Shown: piece by piece, positions 7,779-15,678 of the stretch | Layout of the letters: every line of letters starts with the position of its first letter | Numbering within the stretch: the first letter of the stretch is position 1 | Origin: Candidatus Zixiibacteriota bacterium | GTDB taxonomy: Bacteria > Zixibacteria > MSB-5A5 > GN15 > FEB-12 | DNA length: 64,000 bases | Assembly: GCA_040756055.1 (NCBI GenBank) | Contig: JBFLZR010000004.1 | Location: forward strand, 1-64,000 | Direction: 5' to 3' | Position numbers and translations under genes: made by a program | The notes under the pieces: generated by a model | Databases searched by the model: none | Told to the model about the DNA's origin: nothing | Seen by the model: only the letters and a program-made list of their open reading frames with translations

Positions 7779-8531
7779 ATGACTCGCAGGGATGAATTTG
7801 TCTCAATTATCAAGTCGGAATTCCCCGATGACCGTCTGACTTACCAGAAGTCGGTTCCGACTTTCCATCCGCAATCGGCCGAAGATGCCGCCGCCCTGTT
7901 TCGTCTGGCCAACAAACACCACCAGAAGTTGTTTATCACCGGTTTCGGCAACAACATCGACCCACAGGGAGAACCGTTTACCGACATGGTATCGGTTCGA
8001 ACGGATCGGCTTAACCGGTTGATTGAGGTGAACGCCGATGATTTTTATGTGACAGTCGGCTCAGGCTTTCCGCTGAAAGAGATCAATCTGGATCTGGAAG
8101 AATTCCAACTCTGGCTGCCGCATTCTTCGCTTCCTTATGTCGGATCGGTTGGCGGCTCGATAGCGGCCGGACTGTGCGCCGCACTCGACAAGCATGATCT
8201 TCCGTTAAAGAAGTACTTTATCAAGGCGGAAATTGTCACCCCGGAAGGGGATATCATCAAGCCGGGTTCGGCGTGTTTTAAGTCGGTATCGGGGTACGAT
8301 ATAGTGAAGATATTCTTCGGAAGCTGGGGCCTTCTGGGGCTTATTATCAATGCCACGTTCCGGGTCATGCCGAAGTCGGCCACGGGTGAATTCTCCTCGA
8401 TGAAGCTCAAGGCTATTGATCGGCGGCCGCTGCTCGATGTTTTGGATGATGACAATCTCGACCCCGATGCCGTTTATTCGCGCAAGGTCAAGACAAAGCT
8501 CGATCCAAACGGCGTGCTTCCCTTGGTCTGA
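7779..8531 (+). CDS. Short FAD-binding (PCMH/GlcD-type) oxidoreductase
   Basis: A 250-residue protein consisting of little more than the FAD-binding PCMH domain of the GlcD/vanillyl-alcohol-oxidase superfamily. It has a SAEDAAALFRLANKH region, the dinucleotide loop ITGFGNNI, LPYVGSVGGSIAAG around residues 120-133, and SGYDIVKIFFGSWGLLGLI. Full GlcD-type oxidases exceed 450 residues and carry a C-terminal substrate domain that is absent here, so this may be a GlcE-like subunit. It ends cleanly with DPNGVLPLV. Substrate unknown. The start appears leaderless. No partner subunit is adjacent. Confidence 0.8.
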   Translation: MTRRDEFVSIIKSEFPDDRLTYQKSVPTFHPQSAEDAAALFRLANKHHQKLFITGFGNNIDPQGEPFTDMVSVRTDRLNRLIEVNADDFYVTVGSGFPLKEINLDLEEFQLWLPHSSLPYVGSVGGSIAAGLCAALDKHDLPLKKYFIKAEIVTPEGDIIKPGSACFKSVSGYDIVKIFFGSWGLLGLIINATFRVMPKSATGEFSSMKLKAIDRRPLLDVLDDDNLDPDAVYSRKVKTKLDPNGVLPLV

Positions 8532-8599
8532 TTCCTGCTCTTAAGTATCACAATTTAGCGACGAGTCTTAAAAGCCGGGTCAAATGTGATTGCCCGCCA

Positions 8600-8628
8600 T
8601 AAACAAATCGTTTAAGATGGCGTATAAT
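8600..8628 (+). promoter_or_regulatory. Promoter of the VOC gene
   Basis: A perfect TATAAT (8623-8628) with a weak TAAACA 17 nt upstream (8600-8605), about 45 nt before the VOC start codon. Confidence 0.5.
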
Positions 8629-8672
8629 AGATACACGAAATCCATTAACCATTCAAAGCGCAGGAGCATCAT

Positions 8673-9113
8673 ATGGCAAACAGGCCTCCAAAATCAGATG
8701 GCATGCAGTGGCTCAATCCATACATGATTGTCAAGGATGTAAAGGGTTCTCTGGAATTCTACGAAAAAGCATTCGGCTTTCATACCAGAATGACCATGCC
8801 GGACAAAGAAGGCAATATCATGCACGCCGAGTTGACGCACAAGGACGGTGTTCTCATGCTCGGTTCGGAATCGCCGGAGCAAAAAATGCTGGCCGCCAAA
8901 ACTCTTAAGGGCAGCCCGGTGTCGTTTTATCTGTATGTGGACAATGTCGATGACCACTTTGCCAGAGCAAAAAAGACGGGTGGCGAGATTCTTTCCGAGC
9001 CGAAAGAGCAGTTCTGGGGCGACCGAACGTACACTATCAAGTGTCCGGAGGGCTACAACTGGACCTTCGCCCAGAACGTCGCCGACTTCGACCCGAACAA
9101 CATTCCGAAATAA
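8673..9113 (+). CDS. VOC-superfamily (PhnB/glyoxalase-like) protein
   Basis: A 146-residue protein of the vicinal-oxygen-chelate fold, closest in appearance to the PhnB-like group: MIVKDVKGSLEFYEKAFGF, HAELTHKDGVLMLGSE, FYLYVDNVDDHFARAKKTGG and a WGDRTYTIKCPEGYNWTFAQ ending. These proteins include glyoxalases, dioxygenases and resistance proteins. The ligand is not predictable here. AGGAG lies 8 nt before the ATG. It stands alone between its promoter and a terminator. Confidence 0.85.
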   Translation: MANRPPKSDGMQWLNPYMIVKDVKGSLEFYEKAFGFHTRMTMPDKEGNIMHAELTHKDGVLMLGSESPEQKMLAAKTLKGSPVSFYLYVDNVDDHFARAKKTGGEILSEPKEQFWGDRTYTIKCPEGYNWTFAQNVADFDPNNIPK

Positions 9114-9141
9114 TCAGAAAGTCACAGCGTTCACAAAAAAA

Positions 9142-9167
9142 AGCGGTACCAACTCGTACCGCTTTTT
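9142..9167 (+). terminator. Intrinsic terminator after the VOC gene
   Basis: AGCGGTAC (9142-9149) and GTACCGCT (9156-9163) with a 6-nt loop, then five T. A-run on the other side makes it potentially bidirectional. Confidence 0.85.
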
Positions 9168-9244
9168 CTGTTGAACAATTTCTCGTCTTGACTGTTATTG
9201 AGCATTAGATTGAAGATGAGAACAAGTGTGAAAGGAACTTCATT

Positions 9245-9625
9245 TTGACCAAAGCACCACCTTCGTCGAGGGCCGCGGTTCTGGGGGCCTCCCCGAAAGA
9301 AGACCGCTACTCATTTAAAGCCGTCAGGATGCTCAAGGAGCATGGTTTTCAGCCGATTCCGGTCCACCCGGCGGGCCACGCTGTCGACGGTGTCCCCGGC
9401 CTTAAATCTCTCGATGATATCACCGGTGCGGTGGATACGCTGACCGTGTATGTCGGCCCCGGCATATCCAGCGCCGAACTGGATAGAATTCTGAGACTCA
9501 AACCTCGCCGTGTTATTTTCAACCCCGGAGCGGAGAATTCCGGGCTCGCCGAAGAGCTGAGGAAAAACGGCATCGAGGTTGTGGAAGCGTGCACGCTGGT
9601 GATGCTTAGAACCAACCAGTATTAG
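9245..9625 (+). CDS. CoA-binding domain protein (YccU-like)
   Basis: A 126-residue Rossmann-type CoA-binding protein beginning at TTG 9245, which has GAAAGGA at good spacing. The motif order is characteristic: AAVLGASPKEDRYSFKAVRMLKEHGF, PVHPAGHAVDGVPGLKSLDDI, a TVYVGP strand, and FNPGAENSGLAEEL with EACTLVMLR at the end. This family resembles the N-terminal domain of succinyl-CoA synthetase alpha and is usually a stand-alone protein of unknown role. Its 3' end overlaps the convergent kinase-like gene by 4 nt. Confidence 0.85.
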   Translation: MTKAPPSSRAAVLGASPKEDRYSFKAVRMLKEHGFQPIPVHPAGHAVDGVPGLKSLDDITGAVDTLTVYVGPGISSAELDRILRLKPRRVIFNPGAENSGLAEELRKNGIEVVEACTLVMLRTNQY

Positions 9626-10341
9626 TCGGCTTCGTGGTCAAGGTATTGGAGTTTTTCAAACTTGGCTTGAATCGCTTTAATCGCCACCTCGACAAGTTCT
9701 TCAATATCCATATAGGCGGCATTGACGACCATGTCGTAATTTTGAGGATCGTCGATATCCGCGTCAAACAGCTTGCGTATGAAGTGGCTGCGTGACTCAT
9801 CGGACTGCTGCACAAGTTTCTCCGCCGCCGCCGGTTGCATTAGCTTGTATGTAACCAGGTTCAGAATCCGCTTCTGCCTGGGGGCCACGAATCTCATATG
9901 AAAACCGCGTTTGGGACCGAGGATGAAATTGCCGCCACGCCCCATGAGAATCACTCCACCGAGGCGCGACATGGACAAAACTATTCTCCCTAAATGCATA
10001 AAGTAATCCGCGTGATCGAAAGTCTGTCCGGTGAAGACGGACTCGACCATAAGTTCCAGTTGGCCGCGAAACCGGTCATCGAGAGATTCCACGATCCGCT
10101 TGCGGTAACCGGCTGTCTGACATATCGTATCGATCACCTCGCGATGCAGCTTCAGGTAATCCATCTTCTCGGCCAGCCGCGAGGCGAAATAGGAACCTCG
10201 ACTCCCGGTCTGGCGGCTGATCGTCACTATCGGCAGCGGTTGTGTCCGCTCCAGCCTGTGCTCTTTATCTTTCTTGCGCTGGAGTTCCCATCGCAGAAGT
10301 TGTCTGTTGATGATACTGTCGATTGAAGACACGCCCATCAC
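9622..10341 (-). CDS. Cytidylate-kinase-like family protein
   Basis: A 239-residue protein of the cytidylate-kinase-like group. The nucleotide-binding start PIVTISRQTGSRG (about residues 37-49) replaces a textbook Walker A, followed by LAEKMDYLKLHREVIDTI, a MGRGGNFILG strand and VAPRQKRILN. It is longer at the N-terminus than housekeeping Cmk. The phosphate acceptor is unknown and a regulatory role is possible. It is transcribed towards the CoA-binding gene and away from GT4, with about 110 nt of non-coding DNA separating it from the latter. Confidence 0.75.
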   Translation of the reverse strand: MMGVSSIDSIINRQLLRWELQRKKDKEHRLERTQPLPIVTISRQTGSRGSYFASRLAEKMDYLKLHREVIDTICQTAGYRKRIVESLDDRFRGQLELMVESVFTGQTFDHADYFMHLGRIVLSMSRLGGVILMGRGGNFILGPKRGFHMRFVAPRQKRILNLVTYKLMQPAAAEKLVQQSDESRSHFIRKLFDADIDDPQNYDMVVNAAYMDIEELVEVAIKAIQAKFEKLQYLDHEAD

Positions 10342-10452
10342 CTCCTCCGTAAGTAATTACGAAGAAACACGTCATTTCGCTACAAAATATCAGTTATGGG
10401 CTGTCGAGAGTGATTGTGGTTTTAAGACTTAGCCCTGTGAAAGGAGTGGATT

Positions 10453-11646
10453 TCAGGCAAGCGCGTTTCTTATAATGGCCGCGTACCTCTCACCAAGCGC
10501 CCCCGAGGCATAGGCGCGCCCGGCATGGGAGTGTCCTTCAGCCGCCAGAGTGTCCCTGAGGTTTTTGTCGCTCAGCAGACGTTCGATGGCGCCGGCCAAC
10601 GCAGCGGCATTGTCCGGCTTTACCAGCAACCCCCTCGTTTCGTTCTGTATAATGTCCGTTATGCCACCGGAGTCGGTGCCTATCACTGCCGTGCCGCACA
10701 GCATGGCCTCCGACAGCGCCAGGCCGAAGCCTTCCTGATACGAATTGAGAACGACCATCGCCGCCCGGTTGTAAACCCGGCGGAGTTCGTTTTGTGTGAC
10801 CGGCGCGTTGATGGTAATCTTTTGCGTCAGGCCAAAGCGCTCGATCATCTTTTCGATGGTCGGTTGCAGGGGACCGGAGCCGTATATCTCCAGCTTTGCC
10901 TGCGGGCACTTTTCACTCACGAGCGCAAATGCCTTTACCAGGAAATCCACTCTTTTCTGCTCGGTGAACCGCGTCACCGACACCACCAGGTTGTCTTCTT
11001 TGGCGATGGCGTCGTCACGGTAGAAGGTTGTTTCGTCGTGGGGCACCGCGAGAACCTCGAGAATGCTCTCCAGGCGGGGATCCAGGGCGACAATCTCGTC
11101 CTTCAGATAACTCGACACAACCGTCCAGCGATTGAGCCGTAAGCAGAAATCCTTCAGGTAGCGGTAAGCGACCTTGAAATATTTGCGCGCCAGCCGGACA
11201 TCGGTACCGTGCGAATACATGAAGGTGGGAAGCTTCATCCGTTGATTGACAGTTTTGAGGACCATACCCGAAGGTATCAGCCAGTGGCCCACCAGGGCAT
11301 CCACCTGTTCCTTTTCAATGGCCTGCCAAACCGCCTGACGAAAACAGTCGAGGAAGCGCTTGAAGCGAAACACTCCGCCCACCGAGCCGAGCACCAGCCG
11401 GTGCATATTGCCATGATAGGCCAGATTCTCGTCCGATTCCTTGTCGGCATATCGGAAGCGATATATCTTGACGCCGTTCACCTGCTCATAAACCTCTGCT
11501 CCCCGGGCGTGGGGCGCTACGATAATGGGCTGTATGTCGTGCTCGACCAGCCGGCGGGCCAGAAGTTCGATAAAGACACCAGCGAAATCCCCTCTAAAAC
11601 GGGGGTAATTGTGGGTTGCCATGAGAACGTTCAACTTGCGAGCCAT
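10453..11646 (-). CDS. Family GT4 glycosyltransferase
   Basis: A 397-residue GT-B glycosyltransferase. The N-terminal acceptor domain begins VLMATHNYPRFRGDFAGVF. The donor domain begins near residue 218 (VVSVTRFTEQKRVDFL), with the GT4 EX7E motif in EGFGLALSE and GTDSGGITDII downstream. It probably transfers an activated sugar to a lipid or polysaccharide acceptor on the cytosolic face of the membrane. It is divergent from the squalene/phytoene-synthase-family gene, so a glycosylated isoprenoid product is conceivable but unproven. Confidence 0.9.
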   Translation of the reverse strand: MARKLNVLMATHNYPRFRGDFAGVFIELLARRLVEHDIQPIIVAPHARGAEVYEQVNGVKIYRFRYADKESDENLAYHGNMHRLVLGSVGGVFRFKRFLDCFRQAVWQAIEKEQVDALVGHWLIPSGMVLKTVNQRMKLPTFMYSHGTDVRLARKYFKVAYRYLKDFCLRLNRWTVVSSYLKDEIVALDPRLESILEVLAVPHDETTFYRDDAIAKEDNLVVSVTRFTEQKRVDFLVKAFALVSEKCPQAKLEIYGSGPLQPTIEKMIERFGLTQKITINAPVTQNELRRVYNRAAMVVLNSYQEGFGLALSEAMLCGTAVIGTDSGGITDIIQNETRGLLVKPDNAAALAGAIERLLSDKNLRDTLAAEGHSHAGRAYASGALGERYAAIIRNALA

Positions 11647-11689
11647 GTCTTCATTTTAAAAAATTAAAGTCCTGCGAGAAATATAAATT

Positions 11690-11716
11690 TTGCCACCCGA
11701 ATCCATTTGTTATATT
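11690..11716 (+). promoter_or_regulatory. Weak promoter, near-leaderless
   Basis: TATATT at 11711-11716 with TTGCCA at 11690-11695 (15-nt spacer, suboptimal). The ATG at 11728 would have a leader of only about 5 nt, and no ribosome site is seen. Confidence 0.4.
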
Positions 11717-11727
11717 CACCAGTAATC

Positions 11728-12663
11728 ATGGCGGATCATAAAAAAAAATATCTCGATTTCACCCGGCAGCCCGACTTCAAGGATATTCTGACCAATCCCA
11801 TTCTGGATATCGCGGCGAGATTCTGGGAAGATGACCGGTATGACGCCTTCAGGGTGTGTTATCGTTCGATGCGTGTTGTCGATGACCTTGTCGATGACAG
11901 AAAAGTCGAAGGCGCTATTTCCGCCGGGGAGAAAAATCAGATAGCCCAGGCAATCAACGGTTGGCTGAGCGCCCTCAATTGTCGGGAAGCTGCCGATGAC
12001 TTTCTCGTTGAGTTACTTGATACGATGGACAGGTTTTGCATCCCTGTCTGGCCGTGGAGCAGGCTTTCCACAGCGATGCTGTACGATCTGGACCACGATG
12101 GTTTCAGGTCGTTTCTGTGTTTTCTGAGATACACCGAAGGCGCCGCTGTAGCCCCGGCGTCGATATTCATGCACCTGTGTGGAGTCAACCGGGCTGACCA
12201 TGTTTATACGGTTCCGGAATTCGATATCAGGAAAGCCGCACGGCCGCTGGCCGTATTTTCCTATCTGGTTCATATCATTCGGGATTTCGAGAAGGATCAA
12301 AAGAGGGGGCTGAATTATTTTGCGGACGATCTTCTCAAGCGATGTGGACTTGGTCGCAGAGATCTCACCTCGGTAGCCGAGGGTGGTTCAATTTCTACGC
12401 AATTTCGCCAGCTAATGGCGATGTATAAAGACTTCGCCACCTATTATCAGGGGCTGGCGAGGAAAACGGTTGATGTCACCCGGCCATATCTTGAGCCTCA
12501 GTACCAGCTTAGCCTCGAGATTATTTACAACCTCTATTCGCAGATTTTTGAGCGAATTGATACTGAAAAGGGTAATTTCTCAGGCAGAGAGCTCAACCCC
12601 ACCCCCGATGAGGTTCAGGACCGCATCTATGCCACGGTAAGCATGTTCAGGCCAATTAATTAA
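11728..12663 (+). CDS. Squalene/phytoene synthase family protein
   Basis: A 311-residue trans-prenyltransferase head-to-head synthase. The first Asp-rich motif appears as RSMRVVDDLVDD and the second as HIIRDFEKD, the two sites that bind the Mg-diphosphates of farnesyl or geranylgeranyl diphosphate. FLRYTEGAAVAPASIFMHLCG is also typical. The conserved YCYRSM start is CYRSM. ATG 11728 (MADHKKK) is preferred; an upstream in-frame TTG at 11707 lies inside the presumed promoter. No carotenoid or hopanoid partner is adjacent, so the product (squalene, presqualene or phytoene) is open. Confidence 0.85.
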   Translation: MADHKKKYLDFTRQPDFKDILTNPILDIAARFWEDDRYDAFRVCYRSMRVVDDLVDDRKVEGAISAGEKNQIAQAINGWLSALNCREAADDFLVELLDTMDRFCIPVWPWSRLSTAMLYDLDHDGFRSFLCFLRYTEGAAVAPASIFMHLCGVNRADHVYTVPEFDIRKAARPLAVFSYLVHIIRDFEKDQKRGLNYFADDLLKRCGLGRRDLTSVAEGGSISTQFRQLMAMYKDFATYYQGLARKTVDVTRPYLEPQYQLSLEIIYNLYSQIFERIDTEKGNFSGRELNPTPDEVQDRIYATVSMFRPIN

Positions 12664-12786
12664 AGCTTTTCAGGAAGAAATTCTTATCATATCTGTATAG
12701 TGTGAAAAGGGATGCTCGCCATGCCGGCAGTATCGAAATGTGGCATCCCGGGGATGTTTGAAATGTATAATTATCGGAGAGACAAA

Positions 12787-14139
12787 GTGGTACGATTTAT
12801 TTTAACGACATCGCTGGTGATATTGTCAGCCGCCGCCATGGCCGATGATGTCGCCGTTACTGTTTACAACAGCAATCTCGGCGTAGTCAGCGAGACCCGT
12901 TCGCTTGAATTCCAGAAGGGCGTAAACCGGTTCGCCTTCACCGATGTTCCATCGCAGATTGACCCGGCTTCGGTACAATTCGAGGTTGTCGGATCAAACG
13001 CCAACATTTCCATTCTCGAACAAAACTACGCGTTCGATCTGGTCGATCCGCAGCAGATGTACAACAAGTACATTGACCAGCAAATTGAACTCATCGATAA
13101 AGACGGCAAACTCTACAGCGGCACGCTTCTGGCCTTTTCCGGAGACGCCATCACGCTGCAGGAGAAATCCGGCCGAATCAAAATTGTGATGATGGAACAC
13201 ATCACCGAAGTGAATTTCCCATCGCTGCCCGAAGGTTTGATCACCCGCCCTACACTGTTCTGGATTTACAATTCCGACTTTAGCGGAAAACTGGATGGGA
13301 AGATCGGCTATCAGACGTCGGGGATGAACTGGAGCGCCGAATATGTGGGGGTACTGGGTTCTGATGAAAAGAACCTGGATCTCTCGGGGTGGGCGTCCAT
13401 AGACAACACTTCGGGCAAAACCTTCAAGGAAGCAACGCTGAAATTGATTGCCGGAGATATAGGCCGGATAGAACCGGAGATATTCATTCGCGGCGGACGA
13501 GGCAAGGCGGTTTACACGGCCGATATGGGAGCCGCCGGATTCGAGGAAAAGGCTTTCTTCGAATACCATCTTTACACTCTCCCGCGCAAGGCCACGATTG
13601 CGGATAAAGAGACAAAACAAATATCGTTGTTCGAGCCAGCCGGCACGAGTGTTGAAAAGGTCTTTATTTATAGACCGGAGCGGGATGCTAAGAAGGTCGA
13701 AGTCGATATCAAGTTCACGAACTCAAAAGAAACCGGGCTGGGTATGCCCCTGCCGGCAGGCAGAGTGCGGATGTTTAAGGCCGACGATGATGGTTCGATG
13801 ATTCTTCTGGGCGAAGACATGATTGATCACACTCCGAAAAACGAAGAAGTGAAGGTCAGGGTCGGATACGCTTTTGATATCGTGGCCGAGCAAAGAGTGA
13901 TTGACCAGACCCGGATTTCGTCAGAAGTCCAGGATCAGATGTTCGAAATTGAGTTGAAAAACCGCAAGGACGAGCCGGTGACGGTGGAGGTTGAAAAGAA
14001 GATATACGGCTACTGGGATGTACTTGAGTCGAGCATGGAATACCAGAAGAAGGATGCCTACACGCTGGTGTTCAGAGTGCCTGTCGGGGCGGATAAGTCC
14101 ACCGTATTGAAGTTCAAGATTCGCAGCTACTTAAGATAG
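12787..14139 (+). CDS. Secreted DUF4139 domain protein
   Basis: A 450-residue protein starting at GTG 12787, which has CGGAGAG upstream and opens a classic signal peptide (VRFILTTSLVILSAAAMADD). The mature part has the features of DUF4139/mucoidy-inhibitor-like proteins: an N-terminal domain with YNSNLGVVSETRSLEF, then a beta-rich domain containing YQTSGMNWSAEY, WASIDNTSGKTFKEATLKLIAGD and a KNRKDEPVTVEVEKK strand near the end. It is probably exported to the periplasm. The function of the family is poorly known. The following TPR protein may be co-transcribed (78-90 nt gap). Confidence 0.8.
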   Translation: MVRFILTTSLVILSAAAMADDVAVTVYNSNLGVVSETRSLEFQKGVNRFAFTDVPSQIDPASVQFEVVGSNANISILEQNYAFDLVDPQQMYNKYIDQQIELIDKDGKLYSGTLLAFSGDAITLQEKSGRIKIVMMEHITEVNFPSLPEGLITRPTLFWIYNSDFSGKLDGKIGYQTSGMNWSAEYVGVLGSDEKNLDLSGWASIDNTSGKTFKEATLKLIAGDIGRIEPEIFIRGGRGKAVYTADMGAAGFEEKAFFEYHLYTLPRKATIADKETKQISLFEPAGTSVEKVFIYRPERDAKKVEVDIKFTNSKETGLGMPLPAGRVRMFKADDDGSMILLGEDMIDHTPKNEEVKVRVGYAFDIVAEQRVIDQTRISSEVQDQMFEIELKNRKDEPVTVEVEKKIYGYWDVLESSMEYQKKDAYTLVFRVPVGADKSTVLKFKIRSYLR

Positions 14140-14229
14140 GGAGAATGTAAGTTGACAAGGGTGACATAATAGCATAAATTACGCAACCAAAATTGCCGAA
14201 TATCGCATTTCCAAAGATTGGAGGAACAA

Positions 14230-15618
14230 TTGAAAATATCTGCTAAGCTGGCAATTATTCTGGTGATTACCATATTTTTGGTCGGAAGCACCTTTGCCGG
14301 GAAGAAAGACCGCAAATTAACGGTTGGGGCCTATATCAGTTCGGCCAAAATTGAAATTGTATCGGGCGATCTCGAGCGCTACGAAACGGCCATTACGTAT
14401 CTTGACTCCCTTTTCTTAAACTATGGTCCGCACGCTGAAGGACTCCACCTGATGGCTCAGATTATGGTCGACTATATCGACAAGACGCCGGAACTGGAAT
14501 CCAAGAAGAAGTATGTTGAAAAGCTGGTGGCCTATGTCGATTCGCTTCACAGGTGCTGTGAAAACAAAGAGATCGATAAGAAGTACCGGAAGGGCTGTGA
14601 CGAGTACACCGAGCTTAACGACTCGGTAAAAGTGCGTTACTGGCAGGAGTTTTACAACAGAGGCTTCGAGCAGATGCATCGCATCGACACGCTTCGACAG
14701 GAGATGGCCGGCGCGTCGGATTCAACCTGGGCAGCCGACTTGCAGAAGTCGATCGATGTTACCGTGGATTCCTGTGTAACCAACATGGAAATATCGATCA
14801 TGCTCAATCCGGTCGATCATCGTGCTTATATAGCGGCCGGACAGGCCAACGAGAAAGTGGGCAAATACCAGGAAGCGATCAAATGGCTTTCCAAGGGTGT
14901 GGAAATGGTCGAGGACACTGCCTCGAAAGCTTCACTTCTGTTCTCTCTGGCCTATAATAATATCCAGATGAATGATTTCTGCGGAGCGATACCCTACTTC
15001 AAGCAGTACACGGATATCTACACCGAAGATACCCTTACTCTCTACAACCTTGCCGCCTGCTATAACAATTGCGGGTTCTATGACTCGGCCCTGTTCGTCA
15101 ACCAGAGAGTTATCGAGTACGCTTCCTGTAACATAGACGCCCTCACCGCGGTTGGCCTGTACCACAACCAGAACGCTCGAAACGCCTCTGATTCGGCCAA
15201 TCATTATCAGACACAGCAGGACGAAAAGACCGCTACTCTGTGGCGGAGCAAGCGCGACGAGGCCTTTGACTCTTCGCTGGTATATTTTGAGAGAGCGGTA
15301 AATTGCGACAGCACGAATATCATGTCCTGGGAGCAGTACGGCACGATCGTGGCTATCAGGGGCCAGTATGAAAACGCCGCTCGCGCTTTCAAGAAACTTA
15401 CCGAACTGGATCCCGGACGGGCCGAGTACTGGCGCTCGCTGGGTGATTTCGATTTGAGGTTGAAGAAGTTCGATGACGCCATCATGGCCTACGAGAAGAC
15501 GGTCGAAATCGACCCGGGCGACAAAGAGACGTGGGAACGTCTGAAAAGCCTGTATCACGAGAAAGGCCAGTCAGCCAAAGAGGCCGAGGTCGATAAAAAG
15601 CTCAAGAGCCTGCAGTAG
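14230..15618 (+). CDS. Exported TPR protein
   Basis: A 462-residue protein. TTG at 14230 is chosen because GGAGGA lies 4 nt upstream and the protein then begins with a signal peptide (ISAKLAIILVITIFLVGSTFA). At least six TPR-like helical pairs follow, most clearly in the C-terminal half (YENAARAFKKLTELDPGRAEYWRSLGDFDLRLKKF). A Cys-rich stretch (RCCENKEIDKKYRKGC) occurs around residues 114-130. It is probably a periplasmic scaffold. An intrinsic terminator follows. Confidence 0.8.
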   Translation: MKISAKLAIILVITIFLVGSTFAGKKDRKLTVGAYISSAKIEIVSGDLERYETAITYLDSLFLNYGPHAEGLHLMAQIMVDYIDKTPELESKKKYVEKLVAYVDSLHRCCENKEIDKKYRKGCDEYTELNDSVKVRYWQEFYNRGFEQMHRIDTLRQEMAGASDSTWAADLQKSIDVTVDSCVTNMEISIMLNPVDHRAYIAAGQANEKVGKYQEAIKWLSKGVEMVEDTASKASLLFSLAYNNIQMNDFCGAIPYFKQYTDIYTEDTLTLYNLAACYNNCGFYDSALFVNQRVIEYASCNIDALTAVGLYHNQNARNASDSANHYQTQQDEKTATLWRSKRDEAFDSSLVYFERAVNCDSTNIMSWEQYGTIVAIRGQYENAARAFKKLTELDPGRAEYWRSLGDFDLRLKKFDDAIMAYEKTVEIDPGDKETWERLKSLYHEKGQSAKEAEVDKKLKSLQ

Positions 15619-15641
15619 CGGAGCAGGTTTGACAATCTTCA

Positions 15642-15677
15642 AGCGGCAGGCTCAAAACCTGCCGCTTTATTTATTTT
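15642..15677 (+). terminator. Intrinsic terminator after the TPR gene
   Basis: AGCGGCAGG (15642-15650) and CCTGCCGCT (15658-15666) with a 7-nt loop, followed by a T-rich tail. The priA start codon comes immediately afterwards at 15679. Confidence 0.85.
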
Positions 15678-15678
15678 A

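Noticed and set aside
7592-7795. Small protein gene across the terminator
   Set aside because: Its frame runs through the terminator and into the next gene's promoter; the RNA interpretation explains the sequence better.
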